Shown here one piece after another: positions 54,803 through 63,821 of a DNA stretch of 64,000 nucleotides (its first letter is position 1; every line of letters begins with the position of its first letter). The translations under genes were made by a program, and so were the position numbers. This stretch comes from Flavobacterium sp. GSB-24 (GTDB taxonomy: Bacteria; Bacteroidota; Bacteroidia; Flavobacteriales; Flavobacteriaceae). Location: NCBI RefSeq assembly GCF_027924665.1, contig NZ_AP027043.1:4402001-4466000 (forward strand), read 5' to 3'. The notes beneath the pieces are model-generated. The model saw nothing but the letters and a program-made list of their open reading frames with translations, searched no databases and was not told the origin of the DNA.

Positions 54803-54975
54803 CTTAAAATCTTTGTGCTAAAGTACCATGAGGCTGTTAATTTAATGTTTATTAAATGCGAAATAATTGATTCGTAACAATTTAATAACAAAAATTAAAA
54901 CACTAAAAATGAACATCTTACAACCTAATCAAAAGATTGACACTTTCTAAAAGTAGTTCTAGTTCGACAAAGTCG

Positions 54976-55004
54976 TTTCATAGTTTAAATCGAAGCAATC
55001 TTTG
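54976..55004 (+). promoter_or_regulatory. Candidate promoter of the TonB receptor operon
   Basis: TTTC (54976-54979), 17 bp, AATCTTTG (54997-55004), one mismatch from TAnnTTTG, 17 bp before the ATG at 55022. Dyad CGAC-AAA-GTCG lies just upstream. Confidence 0.45.
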
Positions 55005-55021
55005 CAGAAAAAGTACAAAAC

Positions 55022-57925
55022 ATGACACCTAAAATTATTTTAAAATCTTTGTTTAAAAAGGAAAAGATATTTAAAAAAATACTTTTCACTGCTGCACTAA
55101 CAATCGGTTCTATCGTATCGAATAATGCACAGACCATAAAAGGAGTTGTTACAAGCGATGCAGGAACACTGCCTACAGCCAACATTTCTGGAAAAACATT
55201 TAATAACTCGGCAGTTTCAGATCTGCAGGGTGCTTTCACCCTTACAGCACCGACCGAAGGAGAAGCTGTTATTGAGATCAGCTATATTGGATTTGAAACA
55301 AAATCGATAACTGTAAATCTGGCAAAAGGAATAAATGATTTGGGGCTGATTCAAATGACACCAGACGGCTCAGCAGCACTAAAAGAAATTGTGGTAAAAG
55401 GAACAATGGCTCCTTCTCAGGCAAAAGCTTACAGCATCAAGAAAAATTCGCTTGCCATAATGGATGTAATGGCGGCCGATGCTATTGGTAAATTACCAGA
55501 TCGTAATGCCGCCGAAGCGGTGCAGCGTATGCAGGGTGTTGCCGTAGCACGTTATCATGGAGAGGCCGATCAGGCAACGGTCAGGGGAACTCCTTTTGCG
55601 TGGACTTCTACACTCTTTAACGGAAATCGTCTTCCGAGTTCTAATGTTATGGGAAATCGTTCATCAGTTTTAGATGCCGTTCCTTCAGAAATGATTCAAT
55701 ATGTTCAGGTTGCCAAAGCTGTTACCCCAGATATGGAAGGTGACGCTATTGGAGGATCCATCAATTTTATTACACGCACAGCTCCATCAAAACGTATTTT
55801 GAATGTCAGCGCGGCCGGAGGTTACAATACATTCAGCGAAAATGGTACTTACAATGCTTCTGTAACTTATGGAGACCGATTCTTTAATAATAAATTGGGA
55901 GTAATTGTTTCTGGAGCAATCTGGAGCAGACAATGGGGATCTGATGAATTTGCTGCAACTTATAATACCGGTGCGACTGTTGTTGAACAGAAAAAATCTC
56001 TTAATACCGTTCTTTTTAAACGCTATATGGGAGAGCGTGAAACGAAAGGATTAAATGTAGGTGCTGAATATAAACTTACTCCATCTGATAAAATCTTCTT
56101 TAGAGGGATGGCTAATAAATTTGATGACATTCGTCCTGTTTATGAATCTTATATTGATTATACCAATTCTCGTTTTCAATACAATTACAGATATTCTCAT
56201 TATCAAACAGCTTTAAATGGTTTTGAAGTTGGTGGTGAACATCAAATGAGTGAAAAATTTAAACTGGACTGGAGCTACAGCAATCATAAATCAGAATATT
56301 ACTTAGACACTCCTCCAACTTCAGGCAACAAAGGACTTCCTATTGCTACTTTCCGCCAGAAAATAACAGGTGGTTTCAATGATCTTTCCAGTGATGGAAA
56401 ACGTTACTGGGGATTTGATTCTCCAAACGGAGTCGGCGGTACCGTAGATCACTTCGAAACTGGTATTGCAAATACAAACGAAGTGATGGATCCTTCAAAA
56501 CTACTATTAAACCAGCTGGTAATTGCTCAGCTTGATAACAGTGAAAGAGACCAGATCGGGCAAATTAATTTAAAAGTAGAAGCCAGTTCCAAAGTAAACC
56601 TGAAATTCGGTGCAAAATACCGTCATAAAGACAGAACAAACACTTACGGATCTAATTTTGTTTATCTGCCTGGAGCAGCTGTCGGAATTCCAAATTCGCC
56701 TGCTTTAGTACCGCTTTCAGCATTGCAGACTACTAATTTCCCTAACGGAAGCAAGTTTTTCGGAAACATGAATGATGATTTCAGCCAGTTCATCGTAAAC
56801 CCATTGACTAAAGATCAGTTGTTTAATATGTACGGACAATCTTTCCAGACTGCTAACGGATTTATGGATTTTACATCCAAAACAAATGCAACTTCTTTTT
56901 ATACAGGTGATGAAAATGTAATTGCAGGCTATGCAATGGCAGAAATCGACGCGACAGATAACTTAAAGATAGTTGGAGGATTACGTAATGAGTACACTGC
57001 TATGACCTTGAATGGTACTAAAGCTACTACTGAAGGAACTCCTGCCGTAATAACGCTTAGTCCGTCTGTGGTCGAGAATAATTATAATTCGTTTCTTCCC
57101 ATGCTTCATTTAAAATATAAATTAAGCGACAAATCAAATCTTCGTGCCGCATACACCCGCACATTTGTTCGTCCAAATTTTGGAGACATGACACCTGGAA
57201 GTTCCACAAATACAACAGCTTCTCCTATGACTATTACACAAGGGAATCCTGATCTAAAGCCAACATTCAGTAATAATTTTGACGTAATGGGAGAATACTA
57301 TTTTGATAATGTGGGAATTCTTTCAGGAGGTGTATTTTACAAAAATATTACAGATGTGGTATTTACAGATGTAAGTATGCAGAACATTGACGGAAATGAT
57401 TATTTGGTTACGCAGGCAAAAAACCTAAACAAAGCATCTTTAGTAGGATTTGAAGCTGGAATCAATAAAAGGTTTGATTTCCTTAATGGATTCTGGAGCG
57501 GTTTCGGAGTAGAATTTAATTACACTTATTTAGACTCAAAAACCGAAGTGCCGCGTGTTAACGGAACAAATACTTTCAATGACAAAACAAGTCTTCCTAA
57601 CCAGTCTAAGAATCTTTTCAATGCTATTTTATTTTATGAAAGAAATGGCGTAATGGTTCGTCTTGCAGGCAATTACCGCGGCAATTCTGTAGAAACCATA
57701 AATCAGCAATTAGGTCCTGATTATTACATCTGGTCCGATTCTAATTTCACAATTGATGCTTCTGCAACTGTCAATATCAATAAAAAACTTAAAGTATTTA
57801 TTGAGTTAAACAACCTTAGTGATTCACCAGTAAAAATGTATATGGGGAATGATAAACGCCGTGTTACTTCGCAGGAATGGTACGGAAGCCGAGGACAGGC
57901 AGGTCTGCGTTATGACATATTTTAA
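55022..57925 (+). CDS. TonB-dependent receptor
   Basis: 967 residues. A long basic front leads to a signal sequence (to about NNAQ, residue 37). A carboxypeptidase-like domain (about 38-120), a plug (about 125-260; LPDRNAAEAVQRMQGVAV, DAIGGSINFITR) and a barrel to the terminal strand (AGLRYDIF) follow. The KLPDRN and DMEGDAIGG words fit the large TonB receptor group without SusD partners. It is followed 26 bp later by a secreted tyrosine-phosphatase gene. The ligand is unknown; a phosphorylated compound is suggested by the neighbour. Confidence 0.9.
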   Translation: MTPKIILKSLFKKEKIFKKILFTAALTIGSIVSNNAQTIKGVVTSDAGTLPTANISGKTFNNSAVSDLQGAFTLTAPTEGEAVIEISYIGFETKSITVNLAKGINDLGLIQMTPDGSAALKEIVVKGTMAPSQAKAYSIKKNSLAIMDVMAADAIGKLPDRNAAEAVQRMQGVAVARYHGEADQATVRGTPFAWTSTLFNGNRLPSSNVMGNRSSVLDAVPSEMIQYVQVAKAVTPDMEGDAIGGSINFITRTAPSKRILNVSAAGGYNTFSENGTYNASVTYGDRFFNNKLGVIVSGAIWSRQWGSDEFAATYNTGATVVEQKKSLNTVLFKRYMGERETKGLNVGAEYKLTPSDKIFFRGMANKFDDIRPVYESYIDYTNSRFQYNYRYSHYQTALNGFEVGGEHQMSEKFKLDWSYSNHKSEYYLDTPPTSGNKGLPIATFRQKITGGFNDLSSDGKRYWGFDSPNGVGGTVDHFETGIANTNEVMDPSKLLLNQLVIAQLDNSERDQIGQINLKVEASSKVNLKFGAKYRHKDRTNTYGSNFVYLPGAAVGIPNSPALVPLSALQTTNFPNGSKFFGNMNDDFSQFIVNPLTKDQLFNMYGQSFQTANGFMDFTSKTNATSFYTGDENVIAGYAMAEIDATDNLKIVGGLRNEYTAMTLNGTKATTEGTPAVITLSPSVVENNYNSFLPMLHLKYKLSDKSNLRAAYTRTFVRPNFGDMTPGSSTNTTASPMTITQGNPDLKPTFSNNFDVMGEYYFDNVGILSGGVFYKNITDVVFTDVSMQNIDGNDYLVTQAKNLNKASLVGFEAGINKRFDFLNGFWSGFGVEFNYTYLDSKTEVPRVNGTNTFNDKTSLPNQSKNLFNAILFYERNGVMVRLAGNYRGNSVETINQQLGPDYYIWSDSNFTIDASATVNINKKLKVFIELNNLSDSPVKMYMGNDKRRVTSQEWYGSRGQAGLRYDIF

Positions 57926-57951
57926 AAACAAATAAATTAATCAATATAAAA

Positions 57952-58767
57952 ATGAAAAAGACAATTATTATAGCTGCAATTTTAGTACAGACATTAGCAA
58001 ATGCTCAGCTTACTGACAGTATTAAAAGACTCGTTCCTGTAAAAGGTGCATTAAATTTTAGAGATGTAGGCGGATACAAAACTGCAGATGGAAAAGAAGT
58101 TGTTTGGGGAAAAGTATTTAGAAGTGCTGGAATTGATAAATTGACAAATGAAGATCTAGCGCTTTTGGATAAAAAGAAAATCCATACAGTAGTTGACTTC
58201 AGAGGCGTTGCAGAATCTAAAGCAGCTCCGGACCGTTTACCTCAAAATACAGATTACACTTTAAGCCCGGCAGGAAGTGACAGTATTCCAAATCCTGCTC
58301 AAATGGTTAAACTTTTAAAAGAAGGAGGTTTTCTTGAAAAATTTTATGGGATTGATGCTGTGAAATACAGCGGAGACAGGTTCCGTCCGTTATTTGTAAA
58401 ATTATTAACTGCTGATAAAAAAGAAGCCGTAATGTACCACTGCACCGGCGGACGTGATCGTACCGGTATGGCAACTGCCTTATTTTTATATATTTTAAAC
58501 GTTCCTGAAAAAACCATTGAAGAAGATTATGTGGCATCTAATGTATATCTTAAGAAAATGAACAACGGAATGATGGCTCCGCTTGCAAAAATGAGCGGTT
58601 TGACTGAAGCACAGGTAGAAAATGAAATGGCATTAAAACCAGAACTTATCCGTTCGTTTTTTGGAGGCATTAAAACGCAATACGGAAGTATAGAAAACTT
58701 TTTACAGCAGGAAATGGGAATCGGACCTAAGGAAATAAACATTCTAAGAAAAAAATATACTAAATAA
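57952..58767 (+). CDS. Secreted tyrosine-phosphatase-like protein
   Basis: 271 residues with a signal peptide ending NAQ. The Y_phosphatase3-type domain has LNFRDVGGYKT, VDFRGVAES and the P-loop HCTGGRDRTG with nucleophile C164 and R170. Members of this family (for example LipA of Listeria) dephosphorylate tyrosine, phosphoinositides or similar. Placed in the periplasm, it may free phosphate or process what the TonB receptor imports. Strong terminator 22 bp after the stop. Confidence 0.88.
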   Translation: MKKTIIIAAILVQTLANAQLTDSIKRLVPVKGALNFRDVGGYKTADGKEVVWGKVFRSAGIDKLTNEDLALLDKKKIHTVVDFRGVAESKAAPDRLPQNTDYTLSPAGSDSIPNPAQMVKLLKEGGFLEKFYGIDAVKYSGDRFRPLFVKLLTADKKEAVMYHCTGGRDRTGMATALFLYILNVPEKTIEEDYVASNVYLKKMNNGMMAPLAKMSGLTEAQVENEMALKPELIRSFFGGIKTQYGSIENFLQQEMGIGPKEINILRKKYTK

Positions 58768-58788
58768 TAATTTCAAGTTGTTGTTTTT

Positions 58789-58816
58789 AAAAGCGATTGA
58801 TTTTTCAATCGCTTTT
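58789..58816 (+). terminator. Strong intrinsic terminator
   Basis: AAAAGCGATTGA pairs perfectly with TCAATCGCTTTT (12 bp, TTTT loop), followed by TT. It ends the TonB receptor operon. Confidence 0.88.
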
Positions 58817-58827
58817 TTGCTTGTATA

Positions 58828-58867
58828 TTTTTTGCCGCAAAAATTCAGGTAGTTTTTAGAGATATTT
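58828..58867 (+). repeat. Isolated T-rich half of the dispersed repeat
   Basis: TTTTTTGCCGCAAAAATTCA followed by GGTAGTTTTTAGAGATATTT parallels the T-rich half at 27945-27985 and 31884-31918 in the same orientation. The 17-nt core is missing. Confidence 0.55.
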
Positions 58868-58882
58868 TACTAGTCTCTTTTT

Positions 58883-60082
58883 TTAAGACAAGCTCTTCTT
58901 CGAGCATTTGAAACCCGTCTTACCCTTCTTGTTGATTTTGTAAATCAGCTTCTGAATTACCATAAGCCATATAGTGGTAAAAGCCATTGTTAAGGTAATT
59001 ACTGCTAAGGTAATCTGGTACATAAAAGGACCTATCAAACCTAGTGAGGAAGCGGTTGTTATTAATACGAAACTAAACTCTCCTATCTGAGATAATAATG
59101 CGCCTGCGTATATACTATCACGCCAAGAATTTTTTGTAACCCTAAAGAGAACCGCGTTAATGACACTATTGCTGAAAAGCACCGCGATTGAAATCAGCAG
59201 TATGGTTAAAGTATGCTGCGAAAAGAATTTAATGTCCAACTGCAGTCCGACGGCTACAAAAAAGAAAGCCATAAAGAAGACCCTGAACGGCATAAGGGAT
59301 TTATCGAGCCAATGAGTCGCTTTATCATGACCGATTAAAATTCCTGCTGCAAAAGCCCCAAAAGCGGTTGATAAACCGAGCGCTCCAGTTATCCAGGCCA
59401 TTCCAAAACACAAGCTGAAACCTATGAAAACCTGCAATTCGTGATCTGCCGCAATTTCGCTGCTCATGGGAAGTTTCAGTGGTTTCTGCCCCACTGCACG
59501 TTTTAAAAACAGCAGCATAAGCAGTCCAGCAGCGCACACTTTAATCAGCTGTGTCTGCGAGATATGATTTCCTGACATAAAATTTAGGATCAGCATCATT
59601 GGAATAACCAATATATCCTGCAGCAAAAGCACACCTCCTGTAATCACTCCCAGACGACTGTTAATTTCTCCCGTTCTGGCCAGATATTGAAATACTATAG
59701 CAGAGCTGCTTATGCTTATAATAAAAGCCATCAAAACTGTAGTTGTCATTTTCCATCCTGCATAAGCCCCAATGGTATGCATAAAGAAAAAACTCAGCAG
59801 CAGATGCACAAAAGCGATTAAAAGCGGTTTATGAATATTTCGTTTCAGATTTTGAATATCAATCTCACGGCCAATGGAGAACATGAGCAGTACAATTCCG
59901 ATTTCACCTATTTCTGCAATCACTCCTGGATGGTCAATAATATTGAGAGCCTGAGGCCCTAAAAGTGTTCCAGCGACTATATAAGCGATAAAATATGGCT
60001 GTTTTAAACCGCGAAGAAGCAAGATAAGCAGTAAAATAACAAAGGACAGCACAGCTATCCCAGAGAATAATTGTGATAACAT
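58883..60082 (-). CDS. Kef-type cation/proton antiporter (CPA2 family)
   Basis: 399 residues with about 11-12 transmembrane helices of the Na/H exchanger domain. Typical words: GTLLGPQALNII, IGIVLLMFSIGREID, SISSSAIVFQYLA, GGVLLLQDILVIPMM and LGLSTAFGAFAAGILIGHDKA (in parts). No RCK/TrkA-N domain is attached, so it is a short form. It exchanges K+ or Na+ for protons across the inner membrane. Hsp20 lies 58 bp upstream on the same strand, but a terminator separates them. Confidence 0.88.
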   Translation of the reverse strand: MLSQLFSGIAVLSFVILLLILLLRGLKQPYFIAYIVAGTLLGPQALNIIDHPGVIAEIGEIGIVLLMFSIGREIDIQNLKRNIHKPLLIAFVHLLLSFFFMHTIGAYAGWKMTTTVLMAFIISISSSAIVFQYLARTGEINSRLGVITGGVLLLQDILVIPMMLILNFMSGNHISQTQLIKVCAAGLLMLLFLKRAVGQKPLKLPMSSEIAADHELQVFIGFSLCFGMAWITGALGLSTAFGAFAAGILIGHDKATHWLDKSLMPFRVFFMAFFFVAVGLQLDIKFFSQHTLTILLISIAVLFSNSVINAVLFRVTKNSWRDSIYAGALLSQIGEFSFVLITTASSLGLIGPFMYQITLAVITLTMAFTTIWLMVIQKLIYKINKKGKTGFKCSKKSLS

Positions 60083-60098
60083 GTGGAAATGATTATAA

Positions 60099-60123
60099 AG
60101 AAAGCTGCCGGAGGCAGCTTTCT
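60099..60123 (-). terminator. Terminator after hsp20
   Basis: AGAAAGCTGCC (60099-60109) pairs with GGCAGCTTTCT (60113-60123), loop 3 nt; leftward exit TTTATAAT. Seventeen bp beyond the stop at 60140. Confidence 0.8.
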
Positions 60124-60139
60124 AACTGTGTTGTTTAAC

Positions 60140-60592
60140 TTAAGAAATATCAATCAGACGGGGAGATTTTTCTTTGGCTTGTTCGAGCTTTGGAATAGAC
60201 AGCAGTAAAATTCCGTTTTCGTAACGAGCACTGATTTTATCTTCGTCCACTACATTTTTTGGCAGGGTAAAGCTTCGCTGGAAGGACTGATAACTAAATT
60301 CCCTGCGAGTAAAATTTTCTTCCTGGGTATTTTGCTCATTTTGTTTTACCGAAGAAATAGTGAGCTGCCCATTGTCAAGAGTAACCTTAAAGTCCTTTTT
60401 GTCCATTCCCGGTGCGGCGACTTGGACTTCGTAATTCTCATCTGTTTCCTTAATATTCACAGACGGCAGTGTAGTGCTTGTTGCTGAAAAATTGTTGTTT
60501 TCCCAATTGAAAAGATCACGGCCAAAAAAATCATCAAAAAACAAGCGTTGAAAAGCCGGTATACGGCCTGCATCTCTTTTAATAAGATTCAT
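60140..60592 (-). CDS. Hsp20 small heat-shock protein
   Basis: 150 residues. The alpha-crystallin domain spans about 40-140: SVNIKETDENYEVQVAAPGMDKKDFKV (in parts), LTISS, FTRREFSYQSFQRSFTLP (in parts), ARYENGILLLSIPK. The N-terminus carries the PAFQRLFFDDFFGRDLF motif typical of Bacteroidota Hsp20. It is an ATP-independent holdase chaperone of the cytoplasm. No CIRCE element was seen; the hairpin at 60688-60723 is about 100 bp upstream. Confidence 0.92.
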   Translation of the reverse strand: MNLIKRDAGRIPAFQRLFFDDFFGRDLFNWENNNFSATSTTLPSVNIKETDENYEVQVAAPGMDKKDFKVTLDNGQLTISSVKQNEQNTQEENFTRREFSYQSFQRSFTLPKNVVDEDKISARYENGILLLSIPKLEQAKEKSPRLIDIS

Positions 60593-60687
60593 AACATTAA
60601 TTTTTAAAATTGTTAGACAATAAAAATTTGAACGTGCACACCAGCGTGCACAAGAAAAAAAACAAATTATGTGCCAGTGGAAAAAAA

Positions 60688-60723
60688 TGACATTTTTTCA
60701 TATATTATGATGAAAAAATGTCA
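60688..60723 (-). terminator. Terminator-like hairpin between AraC gene and hsp20
   Basis: TGACATTTTTTCAT (60688-60701) and ATGAAAAAATGTCA (60710-60723) pair over 14 bp with an 8-nt loop; in leftward transcription it is followed by a run of seven T. It probably ends the AraC transcript. It also lies 96-131 bp upstream of hsp20 and could be a regulatory site. Confidence 0.6.
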
Positions 60724-60881
60724 CTAATCAAGGTTTCTAAGTTCGTTTGTCGAACTGTCAGTTTAGGCAGAATATAACGTCTTGAAGGAGTAGTTGAAAT
60801 CGAAGAGCAAAGATTCAGTTCAGGATTTCATTAGAGAAATGGCAATGAATTTCGTAATTAACTCGCCATATTAGAATGCGG

Positions 60882-61712
60882 CTAGCGGCTAATATCTGTT
60901 TTTCTTACAGCAAGCTCTGTTGGCGACTGTCCGAATTGTTTTTTAAAGGCATACGAGAAGTGTGATAAGTTTTCAAAACCAACTTCGTAAAAAACGTCAA
61001 TAGGTTTTCTATGCTTTTCGGTCAGCTGGTAATGGGCAAGTTCCAGCCGTTTCATTGTCAGCCACTTTTGTGGTGTGGTATCAAATGCCTTTTTAAAATC
61101 CCGCTTAAAAGTAGTCAAACTGCGTCCAGTCAAATAAGCAAATTTTTCTATAGGCATATTGAACATATAATTTCTTTGCATAAACGCTGAAATATTGATT
61201 TTGTGCGGTTCTGAAAAATCGGATAAAATAGTATCAATATCTCTATTTACAGAACGTAAAATAGTAATAGCTTCCTGAATTTTCAATGTCGACAGGTCTT
61301 GCGGCAGCTTGTAATCCAAGTTAAAATAGGGAAGCATTGAAGCGAAAAAACTGTCCAGCAAAGGATCTTTGGGGAACGGAATAATGTTATCAGTTTTGGA
61401 AGCCAGAAAGGTTTCCATATTTTTATGCTCGTAGAAATCTCTCAAAACATCGTGGGTAAGTTTTACGATAATTGCTTTGTAAGGCAGACCGTCTTTTTCA
61501 GATTTTATCAATGAAGCCAGCCTGTTTCGTGGAAACAGAAATGTTTCACCTGCTCCCAAAACATACGTTCTATTGGATTGGATTACTTTTAGTTCGCCCG
61601 ACAAAACCCGAACAACAGAATGTTCTTCAGCTATCATTTCGGTATTGTGATGAACTGCTTCGCTGCAAGTAAAAACAATTTCAGCATGGTTATTTATCTG
61701 TCTTGTTGCCAT
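60882..61712 (-). CDS. AraC-family transcriptional regulator
   Basis: 276 residues from the ATG at 61712 (MATRQINN); an ATG at 61784 would overlap the SDR gene and add a non-homologous front. The N-terminal half (about 1-130) is a cupin-like sensing domain (VVRVLSGELKVIQ, LGAGETFLFPRN). The AraC helix-turn-helix region (about 170-270) has MPIEKFAYLTGRSLTTFKRDF (in parts), DVFYEVGFENLSHFSYAFKK (in parts) and SPTELA. It follows the SDR gene on the same strand; in related bacteria such pairs often control each other. Confidence 0.87.
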   Translation of the reverse strand: MATRQINNHAEIVFTCSEAVHHNTEMIAEEHSVVRVLSGELKVIQSNRTYVLGAGETFLFPRNRLASLIKSEKDGLPYKAIIVKLTHDVLRDFYEHKNMETFLASKTDNIIPFPKDPLLDSFFASMLPYFNLDYKLPQDLSTLKIQEAITILRSVNRDIDTILSDFSEPHKINISAFMQRNYMFNMPIEKFAYLTGRSLTTFKRDFKKAFDTTPQKWLTMKRLELAHYQLTEKHRKPIDVFYEVGFENLSHFSYAFKKQFGQSPTELAVRKTDISR

Positions 61713-61773
61713 AATGCAAATGTAAAAAAAGAAATAAGGCTCAACTATGTAAGCCTTATTTCTTTCAATTATA

Positions 61774-62808
61774 TTAAATGTCAAATTTTACACCAGTCAA
61801 TTCTTCACTTATAGTCCAGAGTCTTTGGGCAGCCTGGTCTTCCACTGCAAACGGTGCAACCCCAGCTATTCCAGCAGGACTTTTTCTGCCAGCTTCACTA
61901 TCATAGAAATCAGGGTTGTAGTCTGCAATTTCAACATTTTCTAGATATACGCCTCCAATATTTTGAAGTTTAGGACTCGTAGCTGCCCAAACGGTTGTGG
62001 CAGCTCCTTGTTCTTTGGTTTTTTGTATTTTTTTCATTTCTGCTTCGGCTTCAATGTTTGGTGTTCCGTCTGGATGCAGTGCACCTATTGCAACAAAATC
62101 TTCAAAAGTTAAATATCTGCTCAAATTTGTCTCTAGAATTAAACCAGGGTGTAAGCTATAAGCACGAACACCAAACTGCTGTGCTCTTTTATCCAGTTCT
62201 ACCGTAAAAAGCACGTTTGCTGTTTTGGCTTGCCCGTAAGCTTCAAATTTGTCGTATTTCCTAACATTGTAATTTACATCTTCAAAAAGAACTGGCGAAA
62301 AGTGATGCCCTGAGGATGAAACATTTACCACCCTTGCTCCATTTGCTTTTTTCAAGGCGTCCCACAGCTTCGCAGTCAAATGAAAATGCCCTAAATGATT
62401 GGTAGAAAATTGTCCTTCATAACCACGCTGATCACGCTGCAAAGGGGTCCACATAATACCTGCATTGTTTATAAGCATATGCAGCGGTCTACCCGAAGCT
62501 AAAAAATTTTCAGCGAATGCATCAATAGAATCTGGGTTTGTTAGATTTAATGTTTCTACTTCTACATTCAAAATTCCTTGCAGATTTTTCTTTGCTTTTT
62601 CCGTATCTCTTGCTGGAACGATAACTGTTGCCCCTGCCGAAGTCAGTGTTTTGGTGATTTCTAATCCAAGTCCACTGTCACCACCTGTAACAATTGCGGT
62701 TTTGCCTGTAAGATCGATTCCTTGGATAACATCTGTTGTTGTTGATGCTTTGTTGAAGCCTGAACCTATCGGTTTTTGTAAAGCTCCGTTGTAATTATTT
62801 TGTTCCAT
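61774..62808 (-). CDS. Short-chain dehydrogenase, retinol-dehydrogenase/WWOX-like
   Basis: 344 residues. GGDSGLGLE is the NADP motif, with PARD after strand 2, NNAGIM, the serine in VNVSSSGHH, YGQAK (catalytic tyrosine and lysine) and LHPGLI. The extended length and FSTNHLGHFHLT fit the retinol-dehydrogenase-like group. It is upstream of the AraC gene, gap 61 bp. The substrate is unknown. Confidence 0.88.
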   Translation of the reverse strand: MEQNNYNGALQKPIGSGFNKASTTTDVIQGIDLTGKTAIVTGGDSGLGLEITKTLTSAGATVIVPARDTEKAKKNLQGILNVEVETLNLTNPDSIDAFAENFLASGRPLHMLINNAGIMWTPLQRDQRGYEGQFSTNHLGHFHLTAKLWDALKKANGARVVNVSSSGHHFSPVLFEDVNYNVRKYDKFEAYGQAKTANVLFTVELDKRAQQFGVRAYSLHPGLILETNLSRYLTFEDFVAIGALHPDGTPNIEAEAEMKKIQKTKEQGAATTVWAATSPKLQNIGGVYLENVEIADYNPDFYDSEAGRKSPAGIAGVAPFAVEDQAAQRLWTISEELTGVKFDI

Positions 62809-62985
62809 TTTTTTAAAAATTTTATTAGAACAAAAATAAAAAGCATTTATCCTGCAAACTTTGTTTAAAAGTCCTATTTACTTTGTTTATAGGGTCGGTT
62901 GTTGTTAATGTGCTTACACCTCTCTCCTTATTATAAAAGCATATATAAAGGAAGCTTTGCAAGCTGAAATATTATACGTCTGAGA

Positions 62986-63663
62986 TCAATTGTCCTGAGA
63001 TGAAAATGCATCAGCTTTCGGATCATAAAGCATTGCCGTACATAAACAGTTTTTTCTTTCTTTACTGAGCAATATTGGGCAATTCACGCAAGTCTTGCAA
63101 TTTTCCCAAAAAAGATCGTCACTTGTAAGTTCCGAGAATGTAACCGGTTCAAAACCTAGTTCATGGTTCATTTTCATTACGGCAAGACCAGAAGTCAAAC
63201 TGAATATACGGGCAGTTGGATACTTCTCACGGCTCAGCTCAAAAATAGTTTTCTTAATCCTTTTTGCAAGTCCAGTATGTCTGAATTCAGGTGCTACAAT
63301 TAATCCTGAATTAGAAACATATTTTCCGTTCTCCCATGCAGAAATAAAAGAAAAACCTGCCCACCTGCCATCTGATGCAAAAGCGATGACAGCTTCTCCT
63401 TTTTTCATTTTTGCTTCAAGCATTTCTGGAGAGCGCTGAGAAATACCTGTTCCACGTGCGATAGCCGATGATAATGTTACCTCACAGATTTGCTTGATCC
63501 AAAAAGTATGAACAGATCTGGCTTTCTCAATAATAAATTCAACTGGTTCCAAAACATCCGCGGCAGTTGAAGGGATTGTTTTAGTGTAAAATGAGCTGGA
63601 AAATAAAGCACTTTTACTAGGCAGCTGTATTTTAGGATCTATAATAGGGTTTATAATTTTCAT
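62986..63663 (-). CDS. GNAT acetyltransferase like those of Bacteroidota arginine operons
   Basis: 225 residues. The GNAT fold begins after a 45-residue extension. RGTGISQRSPEMLEAKM, NSGLIVAPEFRHTGLAKRIK with the acetyl-CoA loop (in parts), and MKMNHELGFEPVTFSELT are visible. The C-terminal cysteine-rich tail (CKTCVNCPIL ... NCLCTAMLYDP) matches the acetyltransferase found beside argG and argC in Bacteroidota, a candidate N-acetylglutamate synthase. No arg genes adjoin it here, so it may be a stand-alone paralogue. The short frame at 63675-63821 precedes it by 11 bp. Confidence 0.75.
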   Translation of the reverse strand: MKIINPIIDPKIQLPSKSALFSSSFYTKTIPSTAADVLEPVEFIIEKARSVHTFWIKQICEVTLSSAIARGTGISQRSPEMLEAKMKKGEAVIAFASDGRWAGFSFISAWENGKYVSNSGLIVAPEFRHTGLAKRIKKTIFELSREKYPTARIFSLTSGLAVMKMNHELGFEPVTFSELTSDDLFWENCKTCVNCPILLSKERKNCLCTAMLYDPKADAFSSQDN

Positions 63664-63674
63664 AATAATTTAGT

Positions 63675-63821
63675 TTACAATATTTTAGAGATTAGCAAAA
63701 CAGTAATAAAGAAAACTATGGTGAACACCATTAAATTTATTACCCTTCCTTTATTGTGTGTAGATTTATTTGTTATGTATTGTTTCGTAATCTCTTTACT
63801 TCTAGTCTTATTTGTTTTCAT
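63675..63821 (-). CDS. 48-residue single-pass membrane protein
   Basis: ATG at 63821 to TAA at 63675. A basic, hydrophilic N-terminal half (KTNKTRSKEITKQYI) is followed by one hydrophobic helix (VINLMVFTIVFFITVLLISKI, about 28-47, read in parts) at the very end. This tail-anchor-like layout and the 11-bp spacing to the GNAT gene suggest a real small gene in the same operon. No family recognised. The remaining 63822-64000 is gene-free. Confidence 0.45.
   Translation of the reverse strand: MKTNKTRSKEITKQYITNKSTHNKGRVINLMVFTIVFFITVLLISKIL

Noticed and set aside
60593..60881. CIRCE or known heat-shock operator for hsp20
   Set aside because: No TTAGCACTC-N9-GAGTGCTAA; the large inverted repeat present has a T-run on the leftward side and fits a terminator better.
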